Shown here in pieces: positions 6,295-13,833 of a stretch of DNA of 36,001 nucleotides. How positions within the stretch are numbered: the stretch's first letter is position 1; every line of letters begins with the position of its first letter. The position numbers were made by a program, and so were the translations under genes. The notes beneath the pieces were generated by a model. That model worked only from the letters and a program-made list of their open reading frames with translations, had not been told where the DNA came from and made no database searches. The DNA comes from Chloroflexota bacterium (GTDB lineage Bacteria > Chloroflexota > Anaerolineae > Anaerolineales > Anaerolineaceae): assembly GCA_029561345.1 (NCBI GenBank), contig JAKQJC010000069.1:1-36001 (forward strand), given 5' to 3'.

Positions 6295-6512
6295 TGATGA
6301 AATAATCATCTCTGCCGCTCTTTTGTCCTCTCATCATGTGGGCGGCCATGACCTGACAAACAAAACTAGGAATAGGATCGCTGCGCTGAGGCGCAGATCA
6401 TGCTGTGAAGTCAGATATTTTAGTAACCTTCTGGTTTGTGCTGCTGAACCAGGCTCAAACGATTCCCGGTCAGCACGCCGCCCGGCTTTTAAGCCAGGCC
6501 CGGCGTCTTTTT
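6295..6512 (+). ncRNA. Candidate structured non-coding RNA (about 220 nt)
   Basis: Between the promoter at 6259-6288 and a terminator-like hairpin at 6475-6506 followed by CTTTTT there is no convincing coding frame. Several hairpins can be drawn: GATC-g-CTGCGC/GCGCAG-ATC at 6376-6399, CTGGTT/AACCAG at 6431-6452, and the terminal ACGCCG...GGCTT/AAGCC...CGGCGT. Size and architecture resemble a stand-alone regulatory RNA. It lacks the landmarks of tmRNA, RNase P RNA and SRP RNA that I looked for. A 6S RNA or a lineage-specific RNA remains possible. The short ORF spanning 6323-6631 has non-native codon use and no ribosome binding site. Confidence 0.5.
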
Positions 6513-6739
6513 GGTATGAATTTAAAGCGGTTCTCCGGGAGATTTGGGCGTTTTGCGGCCTGCGGCGCATGGCAGTTGTTGTGTTGACCCTCAAAGCAAG
6601 TTTACGCGATTTTTCTGGCTTCCCAAAATAAGACTCCAGCGGGCGATTCTGCAACCCGTTTTATTCATTCATGTTTTTTCCGGTTTTGTCTGCCAGCCAT
6701 GACCTTCCATGAGAGGTGATGGCTTTTTGGATTTTAACG
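6513..6739. other. Gap between the RNA terminator and recX
   Basis: No gene is supported here. A TTGACC at about 6584 could be the -35 element of a recX promoter, but no good -10 follows at the usual spacing. Confidence 0.4.
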
Positions 6740-7399
6740 ATGGCGCAAAAAATCACGGCAATCCAGGTGCAAAAAAAGAACCCAAACCGGGTGAATATCT
6801 ACCTGGATGGTGAGTTTGCCTTTGGTCTGGCGCGCCTGGTGGCTGCATGGCTGCAGATTAACCAGGAACTGACCGAAGAACAGATTGGCGAATTGCAGCG
6901 CAAAGATACCAACGAAGTGGCGTTTCAGGAAGCCCTGCGCTTTCTCAGCTACCGCCCGCGCGCTGCCGCTGAACTGGAAAAAAAACTGGCGGAAAAAGGT
7001 TTCAGTGAAGCGGTGATTGCCCAAACCCTGCAACGCCTGCAGGAATCTGGCCTGGTTGGCGACGCCGAATTCGCCCGGGCCTGGGTTGAAAACCGCGCCA
7101 CCTTTCGTCCCCGCAGCCGCCGCGCCATCCATTATGAACTCCGCCAGAAGGGTGTTGCAGATGATGTCATCCAGCAGGCTCTCGAAGAGATGCCCGCCGA
7201 GGAAGAGACGGCCTATCAGGCCGGGCTGCGCTATTGCCGCCGCCTGGCCGGGTTGGATCGGAACGAATTTCGCACCCGGCTATCTGGTTTTTTGGCCCGG
7301 CGCGGGTTCACCTATCAGACCATCCAGCCCGTCGTTCAACGCCTTTGGTCGGAACAGGCTTCGCAGCAAGCTGCTGATTCTATGACTGTGGAGGAGTGA
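6740..7399 (+). CDS. recX: Regulatory protein RecX
   Basis: A RecX-family protein of 219 residues (227 if translation starts at the GTG at 6716). The N-terminal extension KITAIQVQKKNPNRVNIYLDGEFAFGLA is typical of RecX from Chloroflexota and Firmicutes. It is followed by three helical RecX repeats, including FLSYRPRAAAELEKKLAEKG, then WVENRATFRPRSRRAIHYEL and LSGFLARRGFTYQTI. RecX binds RecA filaments and limits recombinase activity. The start at 6740 was chosen because the family begins at MAQKITAI and the extra upstream residues (MAFWILT) look non-native, although an AGAGGTG lies just before the ATG at 6719. RNase Y follows 7 nt downstream, so the two are probably cotranscribed. No recA is in the window. 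Confidence 0.88.
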   Translation: MAQKITAIQVQKKNPNRVNIYLDGEFAFGLARLVAAWLQINQELTEEQIGELQRKDTNEVAFQEALRFLSYRPRAAAELEKKLAEKGFSEAVIAQTLQRLQESGLVGDAEFARAWVENRATFRPRSRRAIHYELRQKGVADDVIQQALEEMPAEEETAYQAGLRYCRRLAGLDRNEFRTRLSGFLARRGFTYQTIQPVVQRLWSEQASQQAADSMTVEE

Positions 7400-7406
7400 A
7401 CAAATT

Positions 7407-8945
7407 ATGGATGGTATTCAAATTGTCATTATGGTTGTCATGGCCGTGCTGGGCCTGGCGGTGGGTTTTTTCCTCGGTTTCTACTGGAAGAAAAGCCAGG
7501 TTGAAAAGCAAACCCAGGAACAGAACCGCCTCGCCACCGGCGTCATTCAGCAGGCCGAAGCGCGCGCCAAGGAAATTGAAATGCGCGCCAAAGATGAAGC
7601 CCTGAAAACCCTTCAGGCTGCCGAGGCCGAAAACCTGCGCCGCCATTCTGAACTCAGCAAGGAAGAAGACCGCCTGCAAAAACGCCGCACCGAGCTGGAT
7701 CACCGCATTGAACGCCTTGATCAGCGCGAACAGGTGATCAATAAACGCCAGAGCGCGCTGGATAAGCGCAGCAACGAAGTCGAAAAAATGTACTCACAGC
7801 ACCTGGCCGAACTGCAGCGCATTGCGCAAATGTCCATTGAAGAAGCGCGTGCCGAACTGCTGACTCAGGCCGAAAAAGAAGCCCGGGCCGATATGGCGCG
7901 CATCATCCGCCAGATTGAAGCCGAAGCCCGCGAAGAAGGCGAAAACCGCGCCCGCGAACTGGTGGCCACCGCCATCCAGCGCGTGGCTTCTGACCACGTG
8001 GCCGAAGTGACCACCAGCGTGGTGGTGCTGCCCAACGAAGAAATGAAGGGGCGCATTGTGGGCCGCAACGGCCGCAATATCCGCGCCTTTGAACAGGTGG
8101 CCGGTGTGGATGTCATTGTGGACGACACCCCCGAAGCCGTCACCATCTCCTGCTTTGACCCGGTGCGCCGTGAAGTCGGCCGCCGCTCGCTGGCCCGTCT
8201 GATCCTCGACGGCCGCATCCACCCCACCCACATCGAAAAAATTCTCAACGAAGAACAGAAGCAAATTGACCGCGAGATTCTGGAAGCCGGCGAAGAAGCC
8301 GCTTTCGATGCCGGCGTGGCCGGCCTGCACATCGAAGTGCTGCGCATGATGGGCCGGTTGAAATTCCGCACCTCTTACGGCCAGAACCAGCTGGCTCATG
8401 CCGTTGAAGTGTCCAAACTGGCCGCCGTCATCGCCGCTGAACTGGGCGCCAATGTGGAAATTGCCAAGGCCGGCGCCTTCCTGCACGACCTGGGCAAGGC
8501 CATGGACCACAACACTGAAGGCACCCATGCCCTGATTGGCGCGGAATTTGCCAAGCGCCACGGTGTGCATCCCAAGGTGGTCAATGCCATTGCCGCCCAC
8601 CACCACGAAGTGGAACAGGAAAGCGTCGAAGCCATCATCGCTGAAGCCGCCGATGCCATCTCCGGCGCCCGCCCCGGCGCCCGCCGCGAGGACCTTGAAA
8701 AATACATCAAGCGCCTGCGCGCCCTGGAAGACCTGGCCAATTCCTTCAAGGGCGTCAGCCAGAGCTACGCCATTCAGGCCGGCCGCGAAGTACGCATCAT
8801 TGTGCGCCCTGAAGAAGTGGACGACCTGGCAGCCATCCGCCTGGCCCGCGATATCGCCAAGAACATCGAAGAAACCATGCAGTACCCTGGCCAGATCAAA
8901 GTGACCATCATTCGCGAAACCCGCGCTGTCGATTTCGCCAAATAG
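7407..8945 (+). CDS. rny: Ribonuclease Y
   Basis: A 512-residue RNase Y, close to the usual length. It has an N-terminal membrane anchor (about residues 4-25), a long charged coiled coil (about 28-195), a KH RNA-binding domain (about 204-270, with GRIVGRNGRNIRAFE) and an HD phosphohydrolase domain (about 325-430, with HAVEVSKL, FLHDLGKAMD and AAHHHE metal ligands). It is the membrane-associated endoribonuclease that initiates mRNA decay in many bacteria lacking RNase E. A GGAGGAG ribosome binding site precedes the ATG, and the gene directly follows recX. A strong terminator closes the unit. Confidence 0.96.
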   Translation: MDGIQIVIMVVMAVLGLAVGFFLGFYWKKSQVEKQTQEQNRLATGVIQQAEARAKEIEMRAKDEALKTLQAAEAENLRRHSELSKEEDRLQKRRTELDHRIERLDQREQVINKRQSALDKRSNEVEKMYSQHLAELQRIAQMSIEEARAELLTQAEKEARADMARIIRQIEAEAREEGENRARELVATAIQRVASDHVAEVTTSVVVLPNEEMKGRIVGRNGRNIRAFEQVAGVDVIVDDTPEAVTISCFDPVRREVGRRSLARLILDGRIHPTHIEKILNEEQKQIDREILEAGEEAAFDAGVAGLHIEVLRMMGRLKFRTSYGQNQLAHAVEVSKLAAVIAAELGANVEIAKAGAFLHDLGKAMDHNTEGTHALIGAEFAKRHGVHPKVVNAIAAHHHEVEQESVEAIIAEAADAISGARPGARREDLEKYIKRLRALEDLANSFKGVSQSYAIQAGREVRIIVRPEEVDDLAAIRLARDIAKNIEETMQYPGQIKVTIIRETRAVDFAK

Positions 8946-8970
8946 GCGCGCCGCAGCCATTTAAGACGCG

Positions 8971-9014
8971 CAACCCGCCTGGCAGGATTTTCCTTGCCAG
9001 GCGGGTTGTTTTTA
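8971..9014 (+). terminator. Strong intrinsic terminator after rny
   Basis: CAACCCGCCTGGCA (8971-8984) pairs perfectly with TGCCAGGCGGGTTG (8995-9008), followed by TTTTTATT. It closes recX-rny. Confidence 0.92.
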
Positions 9015-9072
9015 TTCGGAAACCTGCCTGAGCCCAATCTCCGTTTAACGCCGTCCGGGGAGAAGCTAACAA

Positions 9073-9795
9073 TCAATACATGCCGGGATTACTCTTTATC
9101 ATCTCCATAAAGTAGGGCATAAACACGGCCATGAACACCGCATAGATGATCACGCAAAGAACAATCGTGATGATCAGCGGAATGACCCAGGCGGCGAGGA
9201 TGGTTTTTCCCCAGCCAAAGCGGTGAGTGGCTTTCACCGCGCACAAAGTCAGGTACTGCATGTAAAGCGCGATGGGGAGGACCAAAATATTCAGAAGGGG
9301 GATGGCGCCAATTGCGCCCATGATGGCCGTCATGGGCACATGGAAAGCCGCCATGGAAAAAAGCAGGTTGCCGTAGGTTCCCTGCCCGCCGACCAGTTTG
9401 CACCACAAATTCAAGAAAAAGATGCTCACCATGAAGCCCAGAATGGCGCCCACAATGGCAATCGGTACATAACAGATCAGGCCCGCCACGCCGGAGGTGG
9501 TCATAAAGCTCTTAAATTGTTCTACCTCCGCAGCGGTCATTCCGGATGTCATATAAGCGGGAATCTGGAAACTACCAAATACCATCCCAATCAGGGTGGA
9601 TAGGATCATCGCCAGGGCCGAGCTGAACCCCACCCACAACATGGGGTTGTTTTGCGCGCGCGGGTTGGCCAGAATTTCCTCATACGTCTGCGGGGTGGGA
9701 GAAGTGATGGCCAGCGCCCACAGGTCCGGCCAGCTCATCGGCTCGACAGGTGCCGCGGGCGGCGGCGGAGCAGAAAAAGTTTGATCAAAGGACAT
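9073..9795 (-). CDS. Yip1-domain membrane protein
   Basis: A 240-residue integral membrane protein. A proline-rich cytoplasmic N-terminus (APPPPAAPVEPMSW) and the segment YEEILANPRAQNNPMLW precede five predicted membrane spans, with LWCKLVGGQGTYGNLLFSMAAFHVP in the middle; this arrangement is typical of bacterial Yip1-family proteins. Their function is not established; they are thought to be membrane-organising proteins. The start at 9795 was chosen because AGGAG sits 8 nt upstream; a longer frame starting at 9861 has no ribosome binding site. The gene is single, convergent with rny, and has repeat A behind its promoter region. Confidence 0.78.
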   Translation of the reverse strand: MSFDQTFSAPPPPAAPVEPMSWPDLWALAITSPTPQTYEEILANPRAQNNPMLWVGFSSALAMILSTLIGMVFGSFQIPAYMTSGMTAAEVEQFKSFMTTSGVAGLICYVPIAIVGAILGFMVSIFFLNLWCKLVGGQGTYGNLLFSMAAFHVPMTAIMGAIGAIPLLNILVLPIALYMQYLTLCAVKATHRFGWGKTILAAWVIPLIITIVLCVIIYAVFMAVFMPYFMEMIKSNPGMY

Positions 9796-9935
9796 ATGAT
9801 ATACTCCTGAAAAAAAATGAGATACTTTATTCTGGCATGAAAAGGTGAAACCGGCAAGCAAAAAGTTGCCCGCAATGAAAATTCTCCAACTTTGGGCAAC
9901 TTAAAAAATGCTGCATCTTATTTTTTTTAGGTTTC

Positions 9936-10117
9936 GTAACTACTTTAACAATGTCACATCCGAATCATTCCTGGATTTTCCCTATTTTCGATCAGGAAAT
10001 TAACCGCAAGGGGTGTTTTTGTCCCGCTTTGCGGGACAAAAACACCCCTAATTAACTTTCACCCCCGCCTGGGCGAGGGGTGGGCAATCTTTAATGTGAC
10101 ATTGTCAAAGCAGTTAC
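9936..10117 (+). repeat. Intergenic repeat copy A (MITE-like, 182 bp, terminal inverted repeats)
   Basis: The ends at 9936-9959 and 10094-10117 form 24-nt inverted repeats with two mismatches, outermost bases GTAACT...AGTTAC. Inside are a 19-bp perfect hairpin with a 3-nt loop (10009-10027 / 10031-10049, AGGGGTGTTTTTGTCCCGC in the left arm) and a GC-rich palindrome at about 10064-10080. There is no coding capacity. Copies B (11436-11540) and C (about 18236-18359, opposite strand) share the hairpin, the GC-rich box and part of the ends. It fills most of the gap between the Yip1-domain gene and the DUF4238 gene; nothing else is seen in that gap. Confidence 0.7.
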
Positions 10118-10208
10118 AAAAAATTGACAATGTCCCTTTGCAAACCAAAACAGCGGGCTCCGGTGATGGAACCCGCTGTTCTTTTGAGGGTGGTGATCCC
10201 CAGCCGCA

Positions 10209-11048
10209 TCAATTGCCCGCGGCTTCGCTCAGGCTTTTCGTAATCCAATCCAGCTTGCTGCTGGCAAAAATGGAGCGCACCCGGTTGCTCACCGTGCGCC
10301 GGTTTAATTCCTGAACAATTTGCGGGTTGGCCTTAAAAAAGGCGCCTTCGCGAATATCGCTGCGCCAGGTGGACCACAGCGCCACCCGCGTGGAGACGGG
10401 GAAACAGATCTCTGATTTTTCCTGGCCAATGCCCAGGTTGGCATGAAAGAACAGGGGATTGTCGTTGGTGACAAAGGGTTCGTCATCCGAAACCCAGAAA
10501 CTCCAGGTCATGGAGGTCAGGGCATGAACAGACATCAGAAAAATTTCCGGCTTGACCGTTTCTTCCCATGAATCTTTGAGAATGGACTGCATTTTTTGCT
10601 GATTATTGAACAAATCGTCAAATTCTGCCCGGCGCTTGTAATATAAATCTTCCGTCTCCGGGTATGCAGCGTAGGTTTCTTCGAGCTGCTGGTAGGCTTT
10701 TTTCTTGATCTGGTCCAAAATGCTTAAAGCCATGCCGCGCATGATCTTTTTTCGCCCGGGGGTTCTTTTCCACAGCAGAATCAGGTAAAGCGCCAGCGTT
10801 TTTTTCTCTTCGGGGGCAATGGGCGCCTGTTTTCTAATTTTCAGGATCACTTCCCGGGCAGGTTCTTCAACCTCTCTGATCAAATAATATTCTCTCACAT
10901 CCGTGTCAAACTGGTTGTCGGCGCAGGCTTTAAAAATGGTGATGGGGCGGCCCGTGCGGCTTTGCTGGTCATAAAGCCAGATCATTTCCGCATCAGTGGC
11001 TTCCGTAAAGCCTTTCAGGTAATATTCAGGAAGATATTGGGTTTTCAT
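10209..11048 (-). CDS. DUF4238 domain protein
   Basis: A 279-residue soluble protein. It opens with MKTQYLPEYYLKGFT, like the Q-H-Y-V-P-x-x-Y-L-x-x-F start of DUF4238 proteins, and later has WSFWVSDDEPFVTNDNPLFF (about residues 190-209), the conserved F-x-T-x-D-x-P element of the family. DUF4238 genes occur sporadically in accessory regions and some have been proposed to have defence or toxin roles; nothing here confirms that. The start at 11048 was chosen because it fits the family start and has AGGA upstream. The gene stands alone between repeat copies A and B, consistent with an acquired cargo gene. Confidence 0.78.
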   Translation of the reverse strand: MKTQYLPEYYLKGFTEATDAEMIWLYDQQSRTGRPITIFKACADNQFDTDVREYYLIREVEEPAREVILKIRKQAPIAPEEKKTLALYLILLWKRTPGRKKIMRGMALSILDQIKKKAYQQLEETYAAYPETEDLYYKRRAEFDDLFNNQQKMQSILKDSWEETVKPEIFLMSVHALTSMTWSFWVSDDEPFVTNDNPLFFHANLGIGQEKSEICFPVSTRVALWSTWRSDIREGAFFKANPQIVQELNRRTVSNRVRSIFASSKLDWITKSLSEAAGN

Positions 11049-11435
11049 TATTCCTGGTCTTTCTTCAAAAAACCCAAATTCAGGGTTAGACCCCTCCATT
11101 TTCCCATGCATGGTGCAGCATGGGGAATGCCTTTATTATTATACCCTGTTCAGGGAATGAATTGACCCTTGAACCCTGTCCTTAAAAAAATGTAAGGCGA
11201 AACGCCTGATATCCTCCAGCCATTAAAAGGTCAGAAAGAGAGCGGATTATAGTTATAATGGGCAACTGCTCAGCCAGCGTGAAAGCCTTGCAGAGATGAT
11301 CGCTCCCTCGCCCTCGCTCCGCGGGGCAGGCAGGCACAGGGCGCGGCTAAACTGGCCTTTCTGAGCCCTGCCTGAGCAGTTCGACAAAGGCACATTTCTA
11401 TCCTTCTTGCATTTTCAATGCTTTTAATCAGCACA
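11049..11435. other. Non-coding gap upstream of the DUF4238 gene
   Basis: No credible gene. A GC-rich patch at about 11297-11345 and a CCTGAGCAGTTCGACAAAGG string at about 11370-11389, resembling common dispersed intergenic motifs, are the only notable features. Confidence 0.4.
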
Positions 11436-11540
11436 GTAACTGGCATGGGGCATTTTTGCCCCCAAAGCTGGGCAAAAATGCCCTCCATTAATGGTCTCCT
11501 CCGCCCGCGGGCGGGGGCCCGGGGATGGGAAAGCAGTTAC
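11436..11540 (+). repeat. Intergenic repeat copy B (short form, 105 bp)
   Basis: It is bounded by GTAACTG (11436-11442) and CAGTTAC (11534-11540). It holds a 14-bp perfect hairpin, GGGCATTTTTGCCC (11448-11461) with GGGCAAAAATGCCC (11470-11483), and a CCGCCCGCGGGCGGGGG box (11501-11517). The right end AAAGCAGTTAC equals that of copy A. Hairpin bases differ from copy A but remain paired, so the pairing itself appears to be maintained. Confidence 0.65.
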
Positions 11541-11613
11541 CTTCTTTCTTTATAATGCCACGATGATAGCCCTGTTTGACTATAAAGACAGGATTGTCAG
11601 GGTCATTCTTCCT

Positions 11614-12045
11614 CTATCCTGACGCCGGCATAAATTGAAGGGTGCCCATGAAGGCATAACCTGCCGCTTCTTCAGCCAGCGCCGCATCGAGCCAGTTCAC
11701 ACCGTTGACCAGCGCAGCCACCAGCCCGGTTTCAACATCGACAGAAAGGGTTACCATCTCCAGGCGGCCGTTTTCAGCCGTCAGCACCCTGAAACCCGCC
11801 TCATGCACGGCCAATAAAATCTCCTGAAGGTGAATCGGGGCGTTGGCCAGGTGCGTCAGTGACTGCAGCACCAGGGTGTTAAAACCGGCCCGCCGCAGCA
11901 GGCGCAGGGTTCTGACGGTTTGATAGGTGTTTTTCCATGAGATATTTTCAAAAGGAATCTCTCCGCACAGATTCCCGATCAGATCCATCTGCACTTCCAC
12001 CGTCATGGCGCGGTGTTCGCGGATAAGGCCAACTGTTCTGCACAT
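11614..12045 (-). CDS. Serine-recombinase-like protein without the catalytic serine
   Basis: A 143-residue protein. The order of segments resembles the resolvase/invertase N-terminal domain: VGLIREHRAMTVEVQMDLIG at the start (where Y-x-R-V-S-x...Q would be expected), then LRRAGFNTLVLQSLTHLANAP and LQEILLAVHEAGFRVLTAENG, matching the L-V-x-x-L-D-R-L-x-R...E-x-G-V-x-x-x-S pattern. The catalytic Ser position carries Glu/His and the conserved arginines are missing, so recombination is not expected. There is no DNA-binding C-terminal domain. A GGAGG ribosome binding site lies 6 nt before the ATG, and a 12-bp palindrome lies just upstream. It could be a regulator derived from a resolvase; similarity is by eye only. 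Confidence 0.45.
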   Translation of the reverse strand: MCRTVGLIREHRAMTVEVQMDLIGNLCGEIPFENISWKNTYQTVRTLRLLRRAGFNTLVLQSLTHLANAPIHLQEILLAVHEAGFRVLTAENGRLEMVTLSVDVETGLVAALVNGVNWLDAALAEEAAGYAFMGTLQFMPASG

Positions 12046-12061
12046 AGAACCTCCAGATCAA

Positions 12062-12091
12062 AATGAAATAGAAAATTTGTTCTATTTCATT
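12062..12091. promoter_or_regulatory. 12-bp perfect palindrome, operator-like
   Basis: AATGAAATAGAA (12062-12073), spacer of 6 nt, TTCTATTTCATT (12080-12091). It lies 16-46 nt upstream of the resolvase-like gene on its 5' side. Its AT-rich composition and position suit a binding site for a dimeric protein, possibly autoregulation by that gene; a 5'-UTR hairpin is the alternative. Confidence 0.55.
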
Positions 12092-12148
12092 CTACCCGGA
12101 ACGGCCCGGAATGCAAGATGGCAGGAGGGGTGAAATTTTGCGCGGTGA

Positions 12149-12880
12149 TCACCCGGCAAATGACTTCAATTCGTGGATTTCCCAGGCCCCCAGCTCCCCC
12201 ATTTCATCGCGCTGGAAAGCCTGCGTGCGGCAGGTGACCAGGATATGGCTGGCGGAATGCCGGCGCTGGTGATGGCGAGCAAAATCAGCCGCCGCCTGCG
12301 CCGCCAGCTGGCGCTGCGCCGCGCCAGCAACGGCATCCAGTCCATCAAAAATCACCAGGCCGCCATTTTCATGCAGCGCATCCAGGGCAAAAGCGGCAAA
12401 GGCGCGGGTGCCTTCACGGCTTTTCAGGGACTCCAACAGGCAGGCTTCCACCATTTCCGCACTGCCCTGCCGGGCGTCTGGCGGCAGGGCCTGAGCCACC
12501 GTCTGCGGGGCAAGGATAAAGGGCAGCAGGGGCAGTCTCACCTCTTCCTCCGGCCAGGCCGAGCCAAAAGGGAAAATTTTGGCCATACTGAACGCCAGAA
12601 AACGCGCAAAGGTGGTTTTGCCCGCGCCAGGCTCTCCCAGCAGCACCAGGCGCCGGTCGCGGCTGTTGGCCCAGGCTGAAAGCGCGCTGAGATAGATCAG
12701 GGCCGTTGAGCCATCCGCGGGTTTTCCAGCCGCAAGCGGGGTGGTGGTGGCGGGAGGAATATACCGCCCCTCCAGCGCCGCCGTTGGGTCGCCGGGCAGG
12801 CGGTTCCACTCCGCCATCATCGCCCTGAGGTAGCTGTCGCGGGCGGCCACGTATCCTGTCTGGTCTTCGATCAGGCACAT
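12149..12880 (-). CDS. Short NACHT-type ATPase
   Basis: A 243-residue P-loop NTPase of NACHT type. Walker A is LGEPGAGKTT (about residues 81-90), Walker B is GGLVIFDGLDAV (about 173-184, where NACHT normally has G-L-D-E-x), and a sensor motif ILVTCRTQAF is near 212-221. The protein stops at WEIHELKSFAG, just where NACHT proteins normally continue into the winged-helix and sensor-repeat region, so it is either truncated or a minimal module. A GAGGTGA ribosome binding site precedes the ATG, and it follows the CapA gene by 38 nt. Full-length bacterial NACHT proteins include antiphage sensors; without the sensor domain no such role can be claimed. Confidence 0.7.
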   Translation of the reverse strand: MCLIEDQTGYVAARDSYLRAMMAEWNRLPGDPTAALEGRYIPPATTTPLAAGKPADGSTALIYLSALSAWANSRDRRLVLLGEPGAGKTTFARFLAFSMAKIFPFGSAWPEEEVRLPLLPFILAPQTVAQALPPDARQGSAEMVEACLLESLKSREGTRAFAAFALDALHENGGLVIFDGLDAVAGAAQRQLAAQAAADFARHHQRRHSASHILVTCRTQAFQRDEMGELGAWEIHELKSFAG

Positions 12881-12918
12881 GCCTTCACCTCTTTCATCCG
12901 TCCCGATGCGCGGATGGG

Positions 12919-13833
12919 TTATTCCTGCCAGCCCAGGCGCCGCCTGATTTTTTCGGCATCCTCTGCGCGCGGAGAAACCAGCTGCCGCTTCTGCCGGTCC
13001 ATGTAAATGGGCTGGATGGACACGGCTACAATCTGGCTGTCCTTAAAATCAACGGTGACAAGCGCTGAACGCCGGGCATCCTCCAGCATCCACTGGTCCG
13101 CCAGCAGGTTGCCCAGGCTGTAGAGAACCAGCATTTTCCGGCTGCCGTCCGCGGCGCGCACCCATTCCGCCGGCTGCAGCACATGCGGGTGGTGCCCCCA
13201 GAGCACATCCACCCCGGCATCGGCCAGCTTTTGCGCCAGCGCGCGCTGCTGCGCGCCTGGCCCGCTCTGATATTCCTCCCCCCAGTGCAGTGAAACGATC
13301 AAAACAGCACAGTTCTGCCGGGCAGCCCCGGCCTGCCTGACCAGCTCCGCTTCATCCAGCGGCGCGCTGACCCCGTCGGCGGCAATCACCCCCACCCTCC
13401 CGGCTGCTGTGTCCAGATACACCGGCGAAAGGCTGCTGCCTGCCGCCGCGATGCCGCTTCCAACCAGGGCCTCCAGGGTGGCCTCACCTGTGCCGCAGTC
13501 CTGGCGGTGATTGTTGGCAAGCGAAACCAGGTCCACTCCGCCGGCCGTCAGAAGGGCCGCCTGGTCCATTCCGGCGCAGAGGTTATAACCCGCGGAGGCG
13601 TCGCCGCGCTGTTCCAGCCTTCCCAGCGGTGATTCAAGGTTGGCAAAAAACAGCCCTTCCGGCGGCGCGCCGAAGCCGTTCCACGGCGCCTGTGCAAAAA
13701 GCGGCGCACCATCACGGGCCAGGAAAATATCTCCGCCAAACGTGATGGAAAGCGCCGCTTTGTTCTGGCAGCCGCAAAGGCCGAGGAGCGCCAGGCACAG
13801 CGCTCCCCGGATCAGTCTGCGTTTCAGTTTCAA
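12919..13833 (-). CDS. CapA-family (PGA_cap) lipoprotein
   Basis: A 304-residue protein with a signal peptide KLKRRLIRGALCLALLGLCGC whose Cys is a lipobox cysteine. The mature part is a CapA-type metallophosphoesterase-like domain: SITFGGDIFLARDG, FANLESPLG, DLVSLANNH, VIVSLHWGEEYQ-like (VLIVSLHWGEEY) and WGHHPHVLQPAEW in order. CapA relatives take part in poly-gamma-glutamate capsule synthesis, but no capB/capC is nearby, so the substrate is unknown. The TTG start at 13833 was chosen because it overlaps the DUF3160 stop as TTGA and leaves a well-formed signal peptide; a TTG at 13857 is the alternative. Confidence 0.8.
   Translation of the reverse strand: MKLKRRLIRGALCLALLGLCGCQNKAALSITFGGDIFLARDGAPLFAQAPWNGFGAPPEGLFFANLESPLGRLEQRGDASAGYNLCAGMDQAALLTAGGVDLVSLANNHRQDCGTGEATLEALVGSGIAAAGSSLSPVYLDTAAGRVGVIAADGVSAPLDEAELVRQAGAARQNCAVLIVSLHWGEEYQSGPGAQQRALAQKLADAGVDVLWGHHPHVLQPAEWVRAADGSRKMLVLYSLGNLLADQWMLEDARRSALVTVDFKDSQIVAVSIQPIYMDRQKRQLVSPRAEDAEKIRRRLGWQE

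Noticed and set aside
6323..6631. Protein-coding ORF over the candidate RNA
   Set aside because: No ribosome binding site, odd composition, and overlap with promoter-terminator bounded hairpins; an opposite-strand ORF of the same extent is equally open.
7794..8960. A 388-codon open frame on the minus strand opposite rny
   Set aside because: The real gene is RNase Y on the plus strand; the antisense product is His/Gly/Phe-rich nonsense.
10009..10049. The 19-bp hairpin of copy A as a simple rho-independent terminator
   Set aside because: No T run follows, it is not adjacent to a gene end, and the same module recurs in copies B and C within longer repeats.
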